The notes: generated by a model not told the origin, from the letters alone. A DNA stretch of 64,000 nucleotides from DASRJJ01 sp050730855 (GCA_050730855.1 JBOHNU010000005.1:26807-90806), one strand, 5' to 3'; positions 46,431 to 57,767 are shown, numbered from the stretch's first letter. Program-made: numbers and translations.

Positions 46431-48317
46431 TTACTGCAATACCGCTTTAATGCGGCGGATGCCGGCCGAGCTGGCTTCTTCTTTTAGGATTTTGAACGCC
46501 CGGCCGTTCTCTTTAAGCTGGGCGGTGTGGTCGACGTGCGGGCCGCCGCAGATTTCGAAGCTGAAGGGCTTTTCGGCGCCCATAGCGATCATTTTGTAGA
46601 CTTTTACGGTGTCGCCGTAGCGGTCGCCAAATTGGCCTAGAGCACCTTTTTCTTCTACCGCAACTTTGGTTGGGTACTCCTGCCAGCTTACTTTTAGGTC
46701 GTTGTCGATCTGTTCGTTGACGATTTTTTCTACTTCGGCCAATTGCTCTGGCGTTACTTTTTCGGGGTGGGAAAAGTCAAAACGCAGGCGTTCCTCGGTG
46801 ATGTTGCTGCCGCGTTGAATTACGTGGTCGCCCAAAACTTGGCGCAGCGCCTGGTACATCAGGTGCGTGGCGGTGTGATACTTTTTGTGCTGCAGGGTTT
46901 GGCCGCCCAGGCCGCCCTTAAACACGCCTTTGCTGGCGGTTTGGCTGCGTGCTTTTTGCTCGGCCATTTTGGCATCAAACTGCTCGCGCCAATTGTTGGA
47001 CAATTTGATGTTTTGCCTGAACGCTTCCTCGGTGCTCAGCTCCACTGGGAAGCCGTAAGTGTCGTACAGCGTAAATATTTCGGCGCCGGTGAGGCCATCC
47101 GGCGCGAATTTTTCCATTTCACGCAGACCTTTGCGCAGCGTTTGACGGAAGGCTTTTTCTTCTTTTACTAAAATGTCGACAACTTTTTGGCGGTTTTCTG
47201 CGACTTCAGGGAAATCAGCTTCGTACATGTCTGCAATGACCGGCACAACTTCTTGCACGAAGTTTTGCTCTATTCCCAGCTCAAACGCAAAACGGATGGC
47301 GCGGCGCATGAGGCGGCGCATCACGTAGCCCTGCTCTTTGTTGCTGGGTGTAACGCCGTCAACGGCCAAAAAGGTCGCGCCGCGCAGATGATCGGCAATG
47401 ACGCGCATGGCGTTGGTGTGGGAGTCGTATTTTTTGCCAGAAAGCTGTTCCAGTTTTTCGATGATTGGCCACAAAATACTGATCTTAAACACGTCTGGGC
47501 TGTCGATGGCGGCTGCGGCAATGCGCTCCAGGCCGCCGCCGTAATCGACGTTCTGCTTAGGCAACGGTTTTACGCCGTCCTCGGTCTTTACGTAGGCCAT
47601 GAACACGCTGTTGCCCAGTTCGATGTAGCGGCCGCAGTCACAGTTAACGTGGCACTTTTCGCCGTACTCCGGGTTGTGAGCGACTTCGGGGAACAGGTAG
47701 AACATTTCGGTTGTTGGGCCGCCCGGTTCGCCAACGGGCATTTCGGCTGGCGTGCCGGCGCGTGACCACCAGTTCTTTTTGTTGCCGTAAAAGAAAATCC
47801 GGCCGCCTTGGTTGCCGACTTTGGCGCCGTTTTCTTCGCTGTCGATGTCTATCTGTTTGGCGCCAATACCAGCCTCGGTGAATAATCTTGTCCAGAGTTC
47901 TGCGCTCTCTGTGTCGCGTGGCACATCTGCCGATTCGTCGCCTATAAAACAGGTTACGAAAATACGCTGCGGATCCAGTTTAATTTCTTTGGTAAGGAAC
48001 TCCCAAAACCACGGGATTTGCTCTTTTTTGAAGTAATCGCCCAAAGACCAGTTGCCAAGCATTTCAAAAAATGTGGTGTGGCGGTTGTCGCCGACTTCTT
48101 CGATGTCCTGTACGCGGATACACGTTTGGCTGTCTACCAATCGCGTGCCGTCAGGGTGCTCCTCGCCTAGCAAATACGGCACCAGCGGCTGCATGCCACT
48201 GCCGGTAAACAGTGTAGTGGGGTCGTTTTGGGGGACGAGCAGCGCGCGCGGGATTACCTTATGGCCGCGAGCCTTAAAAAACTCCAGGTATTTGCTGCGG
48301 ATTTCTTGCGCGTTCAT
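46431..48317 (-). CDS. alaS: Alanyl-tRNA synthetase, short form without the C-Ala domain
   Basis: A 628-aa protein with the class II catalytic core (FFEMLGNWSLGDYFKKEQ), tRNA-recognition domain and the editing domain with zinc ligands in HTATHLMYQ (HxxxH) and CGGPHVDH (CxxxH). It ends just past the editing domain (SSAGIRRIKAVLQ), so the ~250-residue DHHA1/C-Ala dimerization domain of E. coli AlaRS (876 aa) is missing. A monomeric short enzyme is expected. A leaderless promoter precedes the ATG. tRNA-Ala lies at 4858. Confidence 0.93.
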   Translation of the reverse strand: MNAQEIRSKYLEFFKARGHKVIPRALLVPQNDPTTLFTGSGMQPLVPYLLGEEHPDGTRLVDSQTCIRVQDIEEVGDNRHTTFFEMLGNWSLGDYFKKEQIPWFWEFLTKEIKLDPQRIFVTCFIGDESADVPRDTESAELWTRLFTEAGIGAKQIDIDSEENGAKVGNQGGRIFFYGNKKNWWSRAGTPAEMPVGEPGGPTTEMFYLFPEVAHNPEYGEKCHVNCDCGRYIELGNSVFMAYVKTEDGVKPLPKQNVDYGGGLERIAAAAIDSPDVFKISILWPIIEKLEQLSGKKYDSHTNAMRVIADHLRGATFLAVDGVTPSNKEQGYVMRRLMRRAIRFAFELGIEQNFVQEVVPVIADMYEADFPEVAENRQKVVDILVKEEKAFRQTLRKGLREMEKFAPDGLTGAEIFTLYDTYGFPVELSTEEAFRQNIKLSNNWREQFDAKMAEQKARSQTASKGVFKGGLGGQTLQHKKYHTATHLMYQALRQVLGDHVIQRGSNITEERLRFDFSHPEKVTPEQLAEVEKIVNEQIDNDLKVSWQEYPTKVAVEEKGALGQFGDRYGDTVKVYKMIAMGAEKPFSFEICGGPHVDHTAQLKENGRAFKILKEEASSAGIRRIKAVLQ

Positions 48318-48324
48318 AGGTGGT

Positions 48325-48330
48325 ATTGTA
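48325..48330 (-). promoter_or_regulatory. Extended -10 (TGGTACAAT), leaderless start for alaS
   Basis: TACAAT on the minus strand ends 7 nt before the alaS ATG. Confidence 0.6.
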
Positions 48331-48350
48331 CCAGTTTTAACAGATAAGAA

Positions 48351-48376
48351 AAGCCCGCCTTTTGCAAGGCGGGCTT
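48351..48376 (-). terminator. Strong hairpin terminator between the 48398 gene and alaS
   Basis: A perfect 11-bp stem (AAGCCCGCCTT/AAGGCGGGCTT) with a 4-nt loop is followed on the minus strand by TTTTCTTA. It ends the transcript of the small Pro/Gly-rich gene and insulates the alaS promoter. Confidence 0.8.
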
Positions 48377-48397
48377 GTTCTTTAGCGTCGTAGAAGA

Positions 48398-48643
48398 CTA
48401 CGCGGCTGGAGCTGGCGGATTACCAGCGTCTTGGTCGCCACCTTCTGCTGGTGGTGGAGTCCATGGCTGTGCTGGCGGAGTGCCAGCGTCGCCGCCCGCA
48501 CCACCATCAGTTGGTGGAACGCCAGCACCGGGGTCGGCCGGTGGCGTAGGTGGCAAGGCGTTGCCCATGCCTTGGTCGCCGCCCATGCCGCCTTGTGCGC
48601 CGTCGTCGCCAGCCGGTGGGGTTGTTGGATCTGTAGGGTTCAT
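48398..48643 (-). CDS. Low-complexity Gly/Pro/Ala/Asp-rich protein, 81 aa
   Basis: The chain is almost wholly Gly, Pro, Ala, Asp and Thr (for example GGMGGDQGMGNALPPTPPAD), with no membrane helix, Lys or Arg. TAGGAGGG precedes the ATG and a strong terminator follows, so it is expressed from its own unit. It is expected to be disordered. Its start (MNP) and bias recall the 78-aa protein at 15971, which adds a membrane anchor. Function unknown. Confidence 0.6.
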   Translation of the reverse strand: MNPTDPTTPPAGDDGAQGGMGGDQGMGNALPPTPPADPGAGVPPTDGGAGGDAGTPPAQPWTPPPAEGGDQDAGNPPAPAA

Positions 48644-48697
48644 GTACCCTCCTATGTTTTGGTTTGTATTAGTGCTTACGCCTTTTCAATATAACAT

Positions 48698-49774
48698 TTA
48701 TGTCAAAGAAAGCGAACCGTCATCGGGCTTAAAGTCAAACTCTACATCTGCAGTGCGGTATGTCCAGACCATTTTTCGGTGCAGGCGAACCTTGCATTCC
48801 TGCATGAGCGATTCCGCGAACGCGTCCAGCTCTTTATAGTCGGCTAAGTTAGTCACTTCGCCGTGCTGCCCCCCAACCGACAAAACCACTATATCGCGCA
48901 ACGCGCATAACTTTTTACCGTTAACTAGCAAAACCCGATTTTCAAGGCCGTCTTCACCAGCTTCGTTGGCTACTTTTGGCTCGAACGGTGTGCCGGTCTT
49001 CTGGCAAATACCTTTCATGAGGTAAATATTAAACCAAGCCCTGGCGTATGGCGACAGTCCGCCACTTTGAGGGAGATCGACTTTGTCGAACTGAGAAATA
49101 TACGCGCGGTGCATCATGCTCCTAAACCCTGCGAATGGCATTTCGTCTATATAAACTTCAAACTCATCGCCGCCCCAGCGTACTATCTGCGGCCTGTCTT
49201 CCGCACGAGTTATATTGCTTATTTCGCGCACCGCCTCAAGCAGCGCCACGTCACCAATTTCGTACCCTATTACATCGTTGATCTGTTTAAAGTTGGCTAG
49301 ATCAATTTTGAGCTTAGCTCGATCGCTCCGGCTGGGTGGTGGCGAACGGCGCTCCGGCCCATTCACAATAGTCCAGCGATTCTGAATGACTTTTTGGCTA
49401 TTTCGGTTCAGTGCGCCAGTCAAGGAGTCATGGTAAGCCAAATCTCGACCTTCGTTTTCGGCGTAAGCCTGTTCTACGGTCAAGCGGTAAAAACGCCTGG
49501 CCTCAGACCGGTAGACGGCTACGATTTCTGGGTCTTGGCTGCCTGCAGGCTTGTGCAGTAAACTAAGCAGACCGACATCGCGAGTCAAATCCGCTAAATC
49601 ATCGGAGTCGGTAGTGCGATTGCCATAATAAGAACCAATAACCTGAACAGTTTGCCAATGAAAGTCTGGGTCAGCCGAGGGGTCTTTTAGCCCAGCAAGC
49701 CACAACATGGCTTGCACCACTTTATCGTGCGGTTCTTGAATGTTTTGAGGTAAGACTTCGCTCATAGAAGTCAT
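48698..49774 (-). CDS. GGDEF-domain protein, probable diguanylate cyclase
   Basis: A 358-aa soluble protein with a helical N-part and a GGDEF domain from about residue 113: YHDSLTGALNRN, then IDLANFKQINDVIGYEIGD (metal Asp, guanine-contacting Asn and Asp) and RWGGDEFEVYID (GGDEF at 201-205). Diguanylate cyclases make c-di-GMP. The second Asp of the usual DxD pair is Ala here (DLA), but the GGDEF loop is intact. No PilZ or EAL protein is in the window. Such domains are rare in reduced CPR genomes. A leaderless promoter precedes the start. Confidence 0.8.
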   Translation of the reverse strand: MTSMSEVLPQNIQEPHDKVVQAMLWLAGLKDPSADPDFHWQTVQVIGSYYGNRTTDSDDLADLTRDVGLLSLLHKPAGSQDPEIVAVYRSEARRFYRLTVEQAYAENEGRDLAYHDSLTGALNRNSQKVIQNRWTIVNGPERRSPPPSRSDRAKLKIDLANFKQINDVIGYEIGDVALLEAVREISNITRAEDRPQIVRWGGDEFEVYIDEMPFAGFRSMMHRAYISQFDKVDLPQSGGLSPYARAWFNIYLMKGICQKTGTPFEPKVANEAGEDGLENRVLLVNGKKLCALRDIVVLSVGGQHGEVTNLADYKELDAFAESLMQECKVRLHRKMVWTYRTADVEFDFKPDDGSLSLT

Positions 49775-49781
49775 TAACTAT

Positions 49782-49787
49782 ATAATA
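49782..49787 (-). promoter_or_regulatory. -10 box (TATTAT), leaderless start for the GGDEF gene
   Basis: TATTAT on the minus strand ends 7 nt before the ATG at 49774; a second in-frame ATG follows three codons later. Confidence 0.5.
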
Positions 49788-49794
49788 AACAGTA

Positions 49795-50841
49795 CTAAAT
49801 TACAATACCGCTGCCTACTGACCTGATTCCTTCATATAACACTGCTGATTGGCCGGGGGTGAGGGCGCGGACTTCATCTTTTAGTGTGATTTGCCAGTTG
49901 CCGTTTGGTAGTTTTTTAACCTGTTGGGCGTCGATGAGCGGTGCGCGGTAGCGGGTACGGACTTTGTATGTTCCGCTTTCGGCCGGCTCGCCGTTAATCC
50001 AATGCGGGCTGGCGAGCGTGAGTTCGCGGCTCCACAGGCGCTCGTCTTGTAAATCGGTCGTCACATGCACCTCATTTTTTGCCATGTCTTTGCCAACAAC
50101 GTAATACGGCAAGCCGCCGCCAACGTGCAAACCTTGGCGCTGGCCGATGGTGTAAAACAGCGCTCCGTCGTGCCGGCCGACCAGCTTGCCGTTCTGATCG
50201 ATGATATTACCCGGCTCACCGGTTACGAACTGTTCTAAAAACTCGCGGATGCCGACTTTGCCGACAAAGCAAATGCCCTGGCTGTCTTTCTTTTCGGCGG
50301 TTGCCAGGCCGTATTTTCGGGCGAGCTCACGCACTTCAGGCTTAGTAAGCTCGCCGATGGGCATCAGACTTTTGCGCAGCGCATCTTCGGTAACGCGGCA
50401 TAAAAAGTAACTTTGATCTTTGTTTTCGTCTAGGCCAGCCAGTAACTGCCCGTCTTTGATGCGGGCGTAGTGGCCGGTGGCTATCATGTCCGCGCCGTCT
50501 TCCAGCGCGGACTCCAAAAACAGCTTAAACTTAACTTCTTGATTGCACATGATGTCGGGGTTTGGCGTACGCCCAGCCTGATATTCCTCGATCATGTAAT
50601 CTACCACTTTTTGGCGGTACTCCTTCTGGAAGTCATACATTTTGAACGGGATACCGAGCTGCACGGCCACCCGCTTGGCGTCCTGATAATCTTCCTTCCA
50701 CGGGCAGTGCATGCCGGGCAGGTCTTGCGCCCAGTTTTTCATGTACACACCGGTCACGTCAAAGCCGCGCTCTTTTAAAAGCGCGGCTGTAACCGACGAA
50801 TCAACCCCGCCGCTCATCCCAACATATACTTTCTTTGACAT
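49795..50841 (-). CDS. mnmA: tRNA-specific 2-thiouridylase MnmA
   Basis: A 348-aa MnmA with the PP-loop GMSGGVDSSVTAALL, first catalytic cysteine in NPDIMCNQEVKF and second in DSQGICFVGKV, plus the C-terminal beta domains (IGQRQGLHVGGG). It adds sulfur to U34 of Lys, Glu and Gln tRNAs. A cysteine desulfurase at 56252 is a plausible sulfur source. A TATAAT box lies 9 nt before the ATG. Confidence 0.95.
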   Translation of the reverse strand: MSKKVYVGMSGGVDSSVTAALLKERGFDVTGVYMKNWAQDLPGMHCPWKEDYQDAKRVAVQLGIPFKMYDFQKEYRQKVVDYMIEEYQAGRTPNPDIMCNQEVKFKLFLESALEDGADMIATGHYARIKDGQLLAGLDENKDQSYFLCRVTEDALRKSLMPIGELTKPEVRELARKYGLATAEKKDSQGICFVGKVGIREFLEQFVTGEPGNIIDQNGKLVGRHDGALFYTIGQRQGLHVGGGLPYYVVGKDMAKNEVHVTTDLQDERLWSRELTLASPHWINGEPAESGTYKVRTRYRAPLIDAQQVKKLPNGNWQITLKDEVRALTPGQSAVLYEGIRSVGSGIVI

Positions 50842-50862
50842 AATATTACTATTATAGCAAAT

Positions 50863-51183
50863 CTAGACGTCTAAAAATACTGTGACTTTGTCGGCTTTGA
50901 CATGCATGAGGCCGCCGGAGATACGGATTTTTTGCATACCCGGCGGACCGAGGGTGCGGATGCTCAGCTCGCAGGCGGAAAGCAGTGTCATAAAATTGTG
51001 GTGGTGCGGCAAGATGTCGAACGGCCCGGTGGCGTTGACGCCGGAGATGCTGTAGCCGTCGTCTTGGAAATACGTTTTAAACGGCGAGTGAACTTTAATG
51101 CGCATGGTCGGCTGCGTGGATTTGGCAGCGTTTGCCTGTGCCTCTTCGATCTTTTTGGCGGCTTCGGTCTTTTCCTCAATCAT
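50863..51183 (-). CDS. atpC: F1 ATP synthase epsilon subunit, beta-sandwich part only
   Basis: A 106-aa protein with an Ala/Glu/Lys-rich N-terminal extension (~27 residues) followed by an epsilon-like beta sandwich (KVHSPFKTYFQDDGYSI, GPFDILPHHHNFMTLLS, MHVKADKVTVFLDV). The C-terminal two-helix domain that inhibits ATP hydrolysis is absent, so this epsilon cannot act as the usual brake. It is last in the atp operon. Confidence 0.82.
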   Translation of the reverse strand: MIEEKTEAAKKIEEAQANAAKSTQPTMRIKVHSPFKTYFQDDGYSISGVNATGPFDILPHHHNFMTLLSACELSIRTLGPPGMQKIRISGGLMHVKADKVTVFLDV

Positions 51184-51214
51184 AGCGCCTCCGGCTTATG
51201 TGGCAAACCTGGCG

Positions 51215-53366
<2,152 letters not shown>

Positions 53367-53370
<4 letters not shown>

Positions 53371-54851
53371 TTCGTGGCCTCCGCGCCGGCGCTAGCTGTG
53401 GCAGCTACCGCGGCAGGTTTAGTAGGCTTCAACACCTCTACCAGGCTTTTTTCTTTTAGTTTGTCGCGCGCTTTATCGAAATCTTTGTTGTCTTTTATGT
53501 CTTTAGATAGCTCGGCGACCTGAGTTTTCATGAGGTCGACATTGAGCGACTCTTGGTCGGTCAGGCCAAGAGCGATGTCGAGCATCAGCGCTTGCTGCGC
53601 CAAAGTGTAGCGTTCACCAGGCACTTGGTTGAGGATTTTATACAGGCGCTCGCCGCGGGCAAGGTCGTTCTGCGCCGCGATCGCCAGCTCCGAGCCAAAA
53701 TGTGCAAACTCCTGCGCTTGTTTGTAGGCGGTAAGCGCCTTAAACACCTGGCCGCTCAGCCGCTTTTGCTGCTGGTTTTGCCCCCGGCCGCCGACGCGGC
53801 TGACGCTTAAGCCCACACTCACCGCCGGGCGCATGCGATCGCGAAAGACATTCATGTCCAAAATCCATTGACCGTCGGTAATAGACATAATGTTGGTCGG
53901 CAGATAAGCCGTGATGTCACCGTCCGCGGCAAACACCATCGGTACCGAGCTGAGCGTTTTGTGGCTGCGGGCAAGCCGCCCGGCGCGTTCCAGTAAACTG
54001 GAATGCTGGTAAAACATGTCGCCGGGGTAGCTGTCGCGGCCGGGGCTCATGCCCGAAAGCAGCGCGATCTCGCGGTAAGTCTGAGCGTGCGCGGTCAGGT
54101 CGTCGTAAATAATCAGCACGTCCTGATCTTTTTGCTGCCAGAGGTGTTCGGCCATGCTGCAGCCGACGTACGGCGCCAGATAGCTATGGATGAGTGAATC
54201 GGCCATGGTCGAAACCAAAACGATAGCTTTTTTAAGCGCGTCGTTGGACTGCAAGCGGCTGAGCAAAAGATCGACGTCGCTTTTGCGCTTGGCTATTAGT
54301 ACGTAGACCACGATGACGTCGGTGTCTTTTTGGTTGAGCGCGATCTGACTGGCCAGCGCGCTTTTGCCGGACTTGCTGTCACCTAAGATGGCGATACGCT
54401 GGCCGCGGAGCAGCGGAAACAGCGTGTCTACAACCGTAATGCCAGTTTCGAGTTGTGTGTCGAGCAGCTCGCGCTCGTGCAGCGCCGGCGCTGCGCCAAA
54501 CACTGGCATTACGCCGTCGGCCGGGATCGGCCCCTTGCCGTCAAGCGGCTCGCCGGTTACCGACACCACGCGCCCGATAAAATCCTTGCCAACCTTAGTA
54601 ACGAGCTGGTCGTGCTGCACCACGGCCACAGTGCCGACGCGAATATTCTTAGTGCCCAGGAGCAGCACGGCCACGTAGTCTTCGTTAACCTCGTGTACAT
54701 AGCCCTTGCTGCCGTCCTCGAACATAACTAACGCGTGCAAATTGACCGGCTGCAGCCCTCTTACACGCACCAAAAAACGATCCACGGCAAACACCTCGCC
54801 CACAGGGCGGCCGCCCTTAACTAGCTGGTCGAAATGCCGGTTATCACTCAT
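53367..54851 (-). CDS. atpA: F1 ATP synthase alpha subunit
   Basis: The start is set at the ATG at 54851 (MSDNRHFDQL), 8 nt inside atpH; an open frame upstream to 55247 lies within atpH. The 494-aa protein has Walker A GDSKSGKSALASQ (usually GDRQTGKT), Walker B DVLIIYDDLTAHAQ and the arginine finger region PAVSVGLSVSRVG. An Ala/Thr-rich tail extends past the usual end. It forms the F1 hexamer with AtpD. Confidence 0.94.
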
Positions 54852-55392
54852 GCGCGGCCACCTCAAGTTTTGCCACCGGTACGGCCGGGGACTCAAGCGA
54901 TTGCAACAACAACGCCCGTTCTTCTCTAAACCGGTGCCGTAGGCTAAAATCAAACGACTTGTTGGCTGTGCGCAACACGCAACCGGCGGCAATTGACGGC
55001 TGTAGCCCCAAACGTATAAGCGCGATCGGATGGATATTGCCGCGCAGCCAGCCGACGATTTTTTCCAAAAACGCCGCCGAGGGGTCGCTGGCAAAACTGA
55101 TGTGGACAACCGGCGCGCTGTCCAGCATAGCCCGCAAAGCCTTGGCCAGCTGCTGGCGGTCGCCGGGCTGCAATAAGTTAAGGTGATTCTCGCTGGCGGT
55201 GGCGTCGAGTAGGCGGCTAGTGCGCGGCAGCGTATCTTGCTTGCCACCCGCTTCGCGCAAGCCGGCCTGGCGCATGTACTCGTCTAGAGCCTCCAGCTCG
55301 CGGCTTAAACGCCGCACCTCGACCACGCCGAACACCTGCGTAGGCAGCGCGAAGACCTGCGTCTCCCGAACCGAAGTCTTGCTATGCGCCAC
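54844..55392 (-). CDS. atpH: F1 ATP synthase delta subunit (divergent)
   Basis: A 182-aa protein identified mostly by operon position and by its C-terminal block LIRLGLQPSIAAGCVLRTAN, like the family's end (IGGxVxRxGDxVxDxSVRxxL). The N-terminal helical bundle is weakly conserved. Delta links F1 to the b stalk. It overlaps atpF by 11 nt and atpA by 8 nt. Confidence 0.75.
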   Translation of the reverse strand: MAHSKTSVRETQVFALPTQVFGVVEVRRLSRELEALDEYMRQAGLREAGGKQDTLPRTSRLLDATASENHLNLLQPGDRQQLAKALRAMLDSAPVVHISFASDPSAAFLEKIVGWLRGNIHPIALIRLGLQPSIAAGCVLRTANKSFDFSLRHRFREERALLLQSLESPAVPVAKLEVAAHE

Positions 55393-55996
55393 TTCTTACA
55401 TCCTCCAAAATGGCCTGCTTGTTGGCTTCCAGCTCGGCCAAAATGTACTCCAGCTGATCGTTTAGGTCGATCTGGTTGCCGATGGCTTGCAGCACATAAT
55501 GGTTGACCACCTCGGCCATGCGCTCCTCGAACTGCTTGATGCGGCGCGCTTTTTCGTCAGCCACCTCCTTTTCGAGCTGGGCAATGAGAGACTTACGCTC
55601 TTCGTCGACCGCTGTTTTGGTCTTTTCGATAGATTCCACCGCCAGCTGCTTGGCGTCGGTGATCGCTCCTTGGTACTTGGCAAAGGCGTCGCGCAGCTCC
55701 TTATTTATCTCGCCCTTCATGTATTCGTTAAGCTGCGAGGTGGTCAGCCGCAAATCCTGCTGCAAAAACATGGCGTTATCGCCCAGGATTTTCTCAAAGT
55801 GCAGACGGCCGCGGTTGCGCAGCTCCTCGCGGAAGTCTTGGTTAAAAATATGCTCAACGTCTTCTTCGGCGGTTTTAATGTAATTAACGGCGGTCTTTTC
55901 GGGCTTTCTGGTGCCGACCTTCAACGCCAACCAAATAAAACCGGCGCCAAAAAACAGGATGCACCCCAGGATAAAGATGAGCCACCAGATTGACAT
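55382..55996 (-). CDS. atpF: Fo ATP synthase b subunit
   Basis: The ATG at 55996 (MSIWWLIFILG) is chosen over a TTG at 56014. The 204-aa protein has one N-terminal membrane helix (residues ~2-25) and a long charged coiled coil (YIKTAEEDVEHIFN, EKTKTAVDEERKSLIAQLEK), typical of the b stator. It is the first gene of the operon here, after a clear promoter; no atpB or atpE precedes it. Confidence 0.85.
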   Translation of the reverse strand: MSIWWLIFILGCILFFGAGFIWLALKVGTRKPEKTAVNYIKTAEEDVEHIFNQDFREELRNRGRLHFEKILGDNAMFLQQDLRLTTSQLNEYMKGEINKELRDAFAKYQGAITDAKQLAVESIEKTKTAVDEERKSLIAQLEKEVADEKARRIKQFEERMAEVVNHYVLQAIGNQIDLNDQLEYILAELEANKQAILEDVRSGA

Positions 55997-56048
55997 CGCG
56001 CTGTTTACCCTCAACCTCTCTTAAGCAGAAGCGTTATCGCTACTTCAA

Positions 56049-56077
56049 ACTATACAAGAAATGTCTGTCGGCGCCAA
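56049..56077 (-). promoter_or_regulatory. Promoter of the atp operon
   Basis: On the minus strand TTGGCG (56072-56077), a 17-bp spacer and TATAGT (56049-56054) put the start about 45 nt before atpF. It shows that the operon really begins at atpF. Confidence 0.65.
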
Positions 56078-56100
56078 GATCGAGGCAAAAAACCACAACT

Positions 56101-56283
56101 TTAGTCGCGCGGCAGGGGTTTGTGCGTTTCGAAATAACGAACCTGCGAGAGTTCTACTACCAAACTGCCCGATTGGTCGTTCCAAGTGTCCTTGTCTTTA
56201 TTAATCCAAGCTACGTTGTTGTATGGTGATCGTATTTTGCTTGTCCATATCTTAGGAATAACAAGAGGCGGCCAGACTGGCAA
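56101..56283 (-). CDS. Possible small hypothetical protein, 60 aa
   Basis: A frame from a TTG at 56283, overlapping the end of the cysteine desulfurase gene by 32 nt, gives a polar 60-aa product with a natural-looking end (SGSLVVELSQVRYFETHK). No Shine-Dalgarno or family is evident. It fills the gap between the desulfurase and atp genes and is not an Fo subunit, as it has no membrane helix. Confidence 0.3.
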   Translation of the reverse strand: MPVWPPLVIPKIWTSKIRSPYNNVAWINKDKDTWNDQSGSLVVELSQVRYFETHKPLPRD

Positions 56284-57394
56284 TGGCGTACCGGATGTGA
56301 TCTTCGGTAGTTTGGCGGCCCATGGTAAAGCGTAGGGAGGCTTGGGCGTCCTGGTCGCTTATGCCCATGGCGCGCAGGACGTGCGACGGTTCTTCGCTGG
56401 ACGCGCTGCAAGCCGAGCCGGCGGCGGCTAGAATGCCCCGCTCTTCCAGCTCGACTAACAAACGTTCGTTGTCGGCGCCCAGAATGGTGACGTGAATGTT
56501 ATTCGGCAGGCGGTGCTTGCGCGAACCGTTTATTGCCGCCTGCGGGATTTTTTGTTCGACCAGGCCAAGAAACAATTTTTGCAGTTTTTGCAACCGCCTG
56601 GCTTCCTCATGCCGCATTGTTTGGGCAACATCCAGTGCGGCGGCCAGGCCGATGCAGCCCGGCACGTTTTCGGTACCGCTGCGCTGACCGCTCTCTTGCC
56701 CGCCGCCCAAAAGCTGCGGCGCCAGGCGGACATGGCGGCTAACGAACAGCACACCACTGCCCTTCGGCCCGTAGATTTTACCGCCGTTTATGGTCATCAG
56801 GTCTACACCCAGCCGCGCTGTGTGCAAATCCAGATAATTCGCAGCCTGCGCGGCATCGGTATGTAGGTACAAAGGGCGACTGCTCCCGGCCTTTTGGCGG
56901 GCGGCGCGGATTTTCTCCAGCTCCAGCGAAATCTGGCGGATGGGCTGAATAGTGCCGACTTCGTTGTTGGCGTACATCACACTTACCAGCACCGTATTGT
57001 TGTCGATCAGCTTAACAAGCCCGAATACGTCAACAATACCGTCCGGTTTTACGGCCGCTTCGCGGCATCTGTAATGGCAGGCTGGGGCTAGGACTGACTC
57101 GTGCTCTACGGCGCTCACTACTACGTTTCCGTCTGGAAATTGCTGCATGACGCCGTGGATTGCCAGGTTGTTCGCCTCGGTGCCGCCGGAAGTAAAAATA
57201 ATTTCGGTTGGCCGGGCGCCCAGCCAGTGCGCCACCTTGCCGCGCGCCTCTTCCAGTGCTTTGCGCACGGAGACCGCGGGCAGGTACGTTGCCGAAGGGT
57301 TAAAAAAAACGCGTGAAAAATACGGCTGCATAGCGTCTAATACAGCCGTATCCAACGGCGTCGCCGCCGCGTAGTCGAGATATATCTGTTTCAT
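56252..57394 (-). CDS. Cysteine desulfurase (NifS/IscS-like)
   Basis: A 380-aa PLP enzyme starting at the ATG at 57394 (MKQIYLDYAAATPLD). The PLP lysine lies in GGKIYGPKGSGVLFV, the substrate region in HTDAAQAANY and the catalytic cysteine in AAGSACSASSEEPSHVL. It releases sulfur from cysteine as enzyme-bound persulfide, for tRNA thiolation (MnmA) or Fe-S assembly. No IscU or SufU gene is adjacent. It is the last gene of the metG operon. Confidence 0.92.
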   Translation of the reverse strand: MKQIYLDYAAATPLDTAVLDAMQPYFSRVFFNPSATYLPAVSVRKALEEARGKVAHWLGARPTEIIFTSGGTEANNLAIHGVMQQFPDGNVVVSAVEHESVLAPACHYRCREAAVKPDGIVDVFGLVKLIDNNTVLVSVMYANNEVGTIQPIRQISLELEKIRAARQKAGSSRPLYLHTDAAQAANYLDLHTARLGVDLMTINGGKIYGPKGSGVLFVSRHVRLAPQLLGGGQESGQRSGTENVPGCIGLAAALDVAQTMRHEEARRLQKLQKLFLGLVEQKIPQAAINGSRKHRLPNNIHVTILGADNERLLVELEERGILAAAGSACSASSEEPSHVLRAMGISDQDAQASLRFTMGRQTTEDHIRYAIASLAASCYS

Positions 57395-57398
57395 GGCG

Positions 57399-57767
57399 TT
57401 AACTTGAAAGGCCGTACACCGCTTGGCGTACCTTTTCATTGTACAGAACGGCGGCTTGCTTGAGGTTCCGGACTTCGGCGATGGTTAGCGGGCAGTACGG
57501 CTGGCCGTCTTGAGCTTTAAAAATACCGTTTTGGCGGACATCGTAACGGGTTGTGATGGCCTGACGCTTGCCTGCGGCGTCCGTCCATTCTTCGTGCCAA
57601 ACCCAAGTGTGTTCGTCCAAACAAAAGAATTCGCGGCGTCCGCCAGCCGGGATTGGCCCGAAGAGCTTGCCGCCGATGTCTGCTTCGCGGCGGATAAGCT
57701 CGCGGTAGCGGCGGGCGCGGCGGTCTTGCTCCCTCTGGGCTCGGAATGAGGCGAACATGGAGCGCAT
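57399..57767 (-). CDS. Hypothetical protein, 122 aa
   Basis: The start is set at the ATG at 57767 (MRSMFASFRAQRE), one base after the stop of the small upstream gene. The N-terminal helix is basic (RAQREQDRRARRYRELIRRE); the rest is a beta-rich domain with aromatic residues (FFCLDEHTWVWHEEWTD) and a final helix. No family is recognised. Tight spacing on both sides shows it belongs to the metG-tatD-desulfurase operon. Confidence 0.65.
   Translation of the reverse strand: MRSMFASFRAQREQDRRARRYRELIRREADIGGKLFGPIPAGGRREFFCLDEHTWVWHEEWTDAAGKRQAITTRYDVRQNGIFKAQDGQPYCPLTIAEVRNLKQAAVLYNEKVRQAVYGLSS

Noticed and set aside
56015..56251. Hidden AtpE or AtpB gene upstream of atpF
   Set aside because: Neither strand contains a hydrophobic two-helix or multi-helix frame; the only minus-strand frame is polar.
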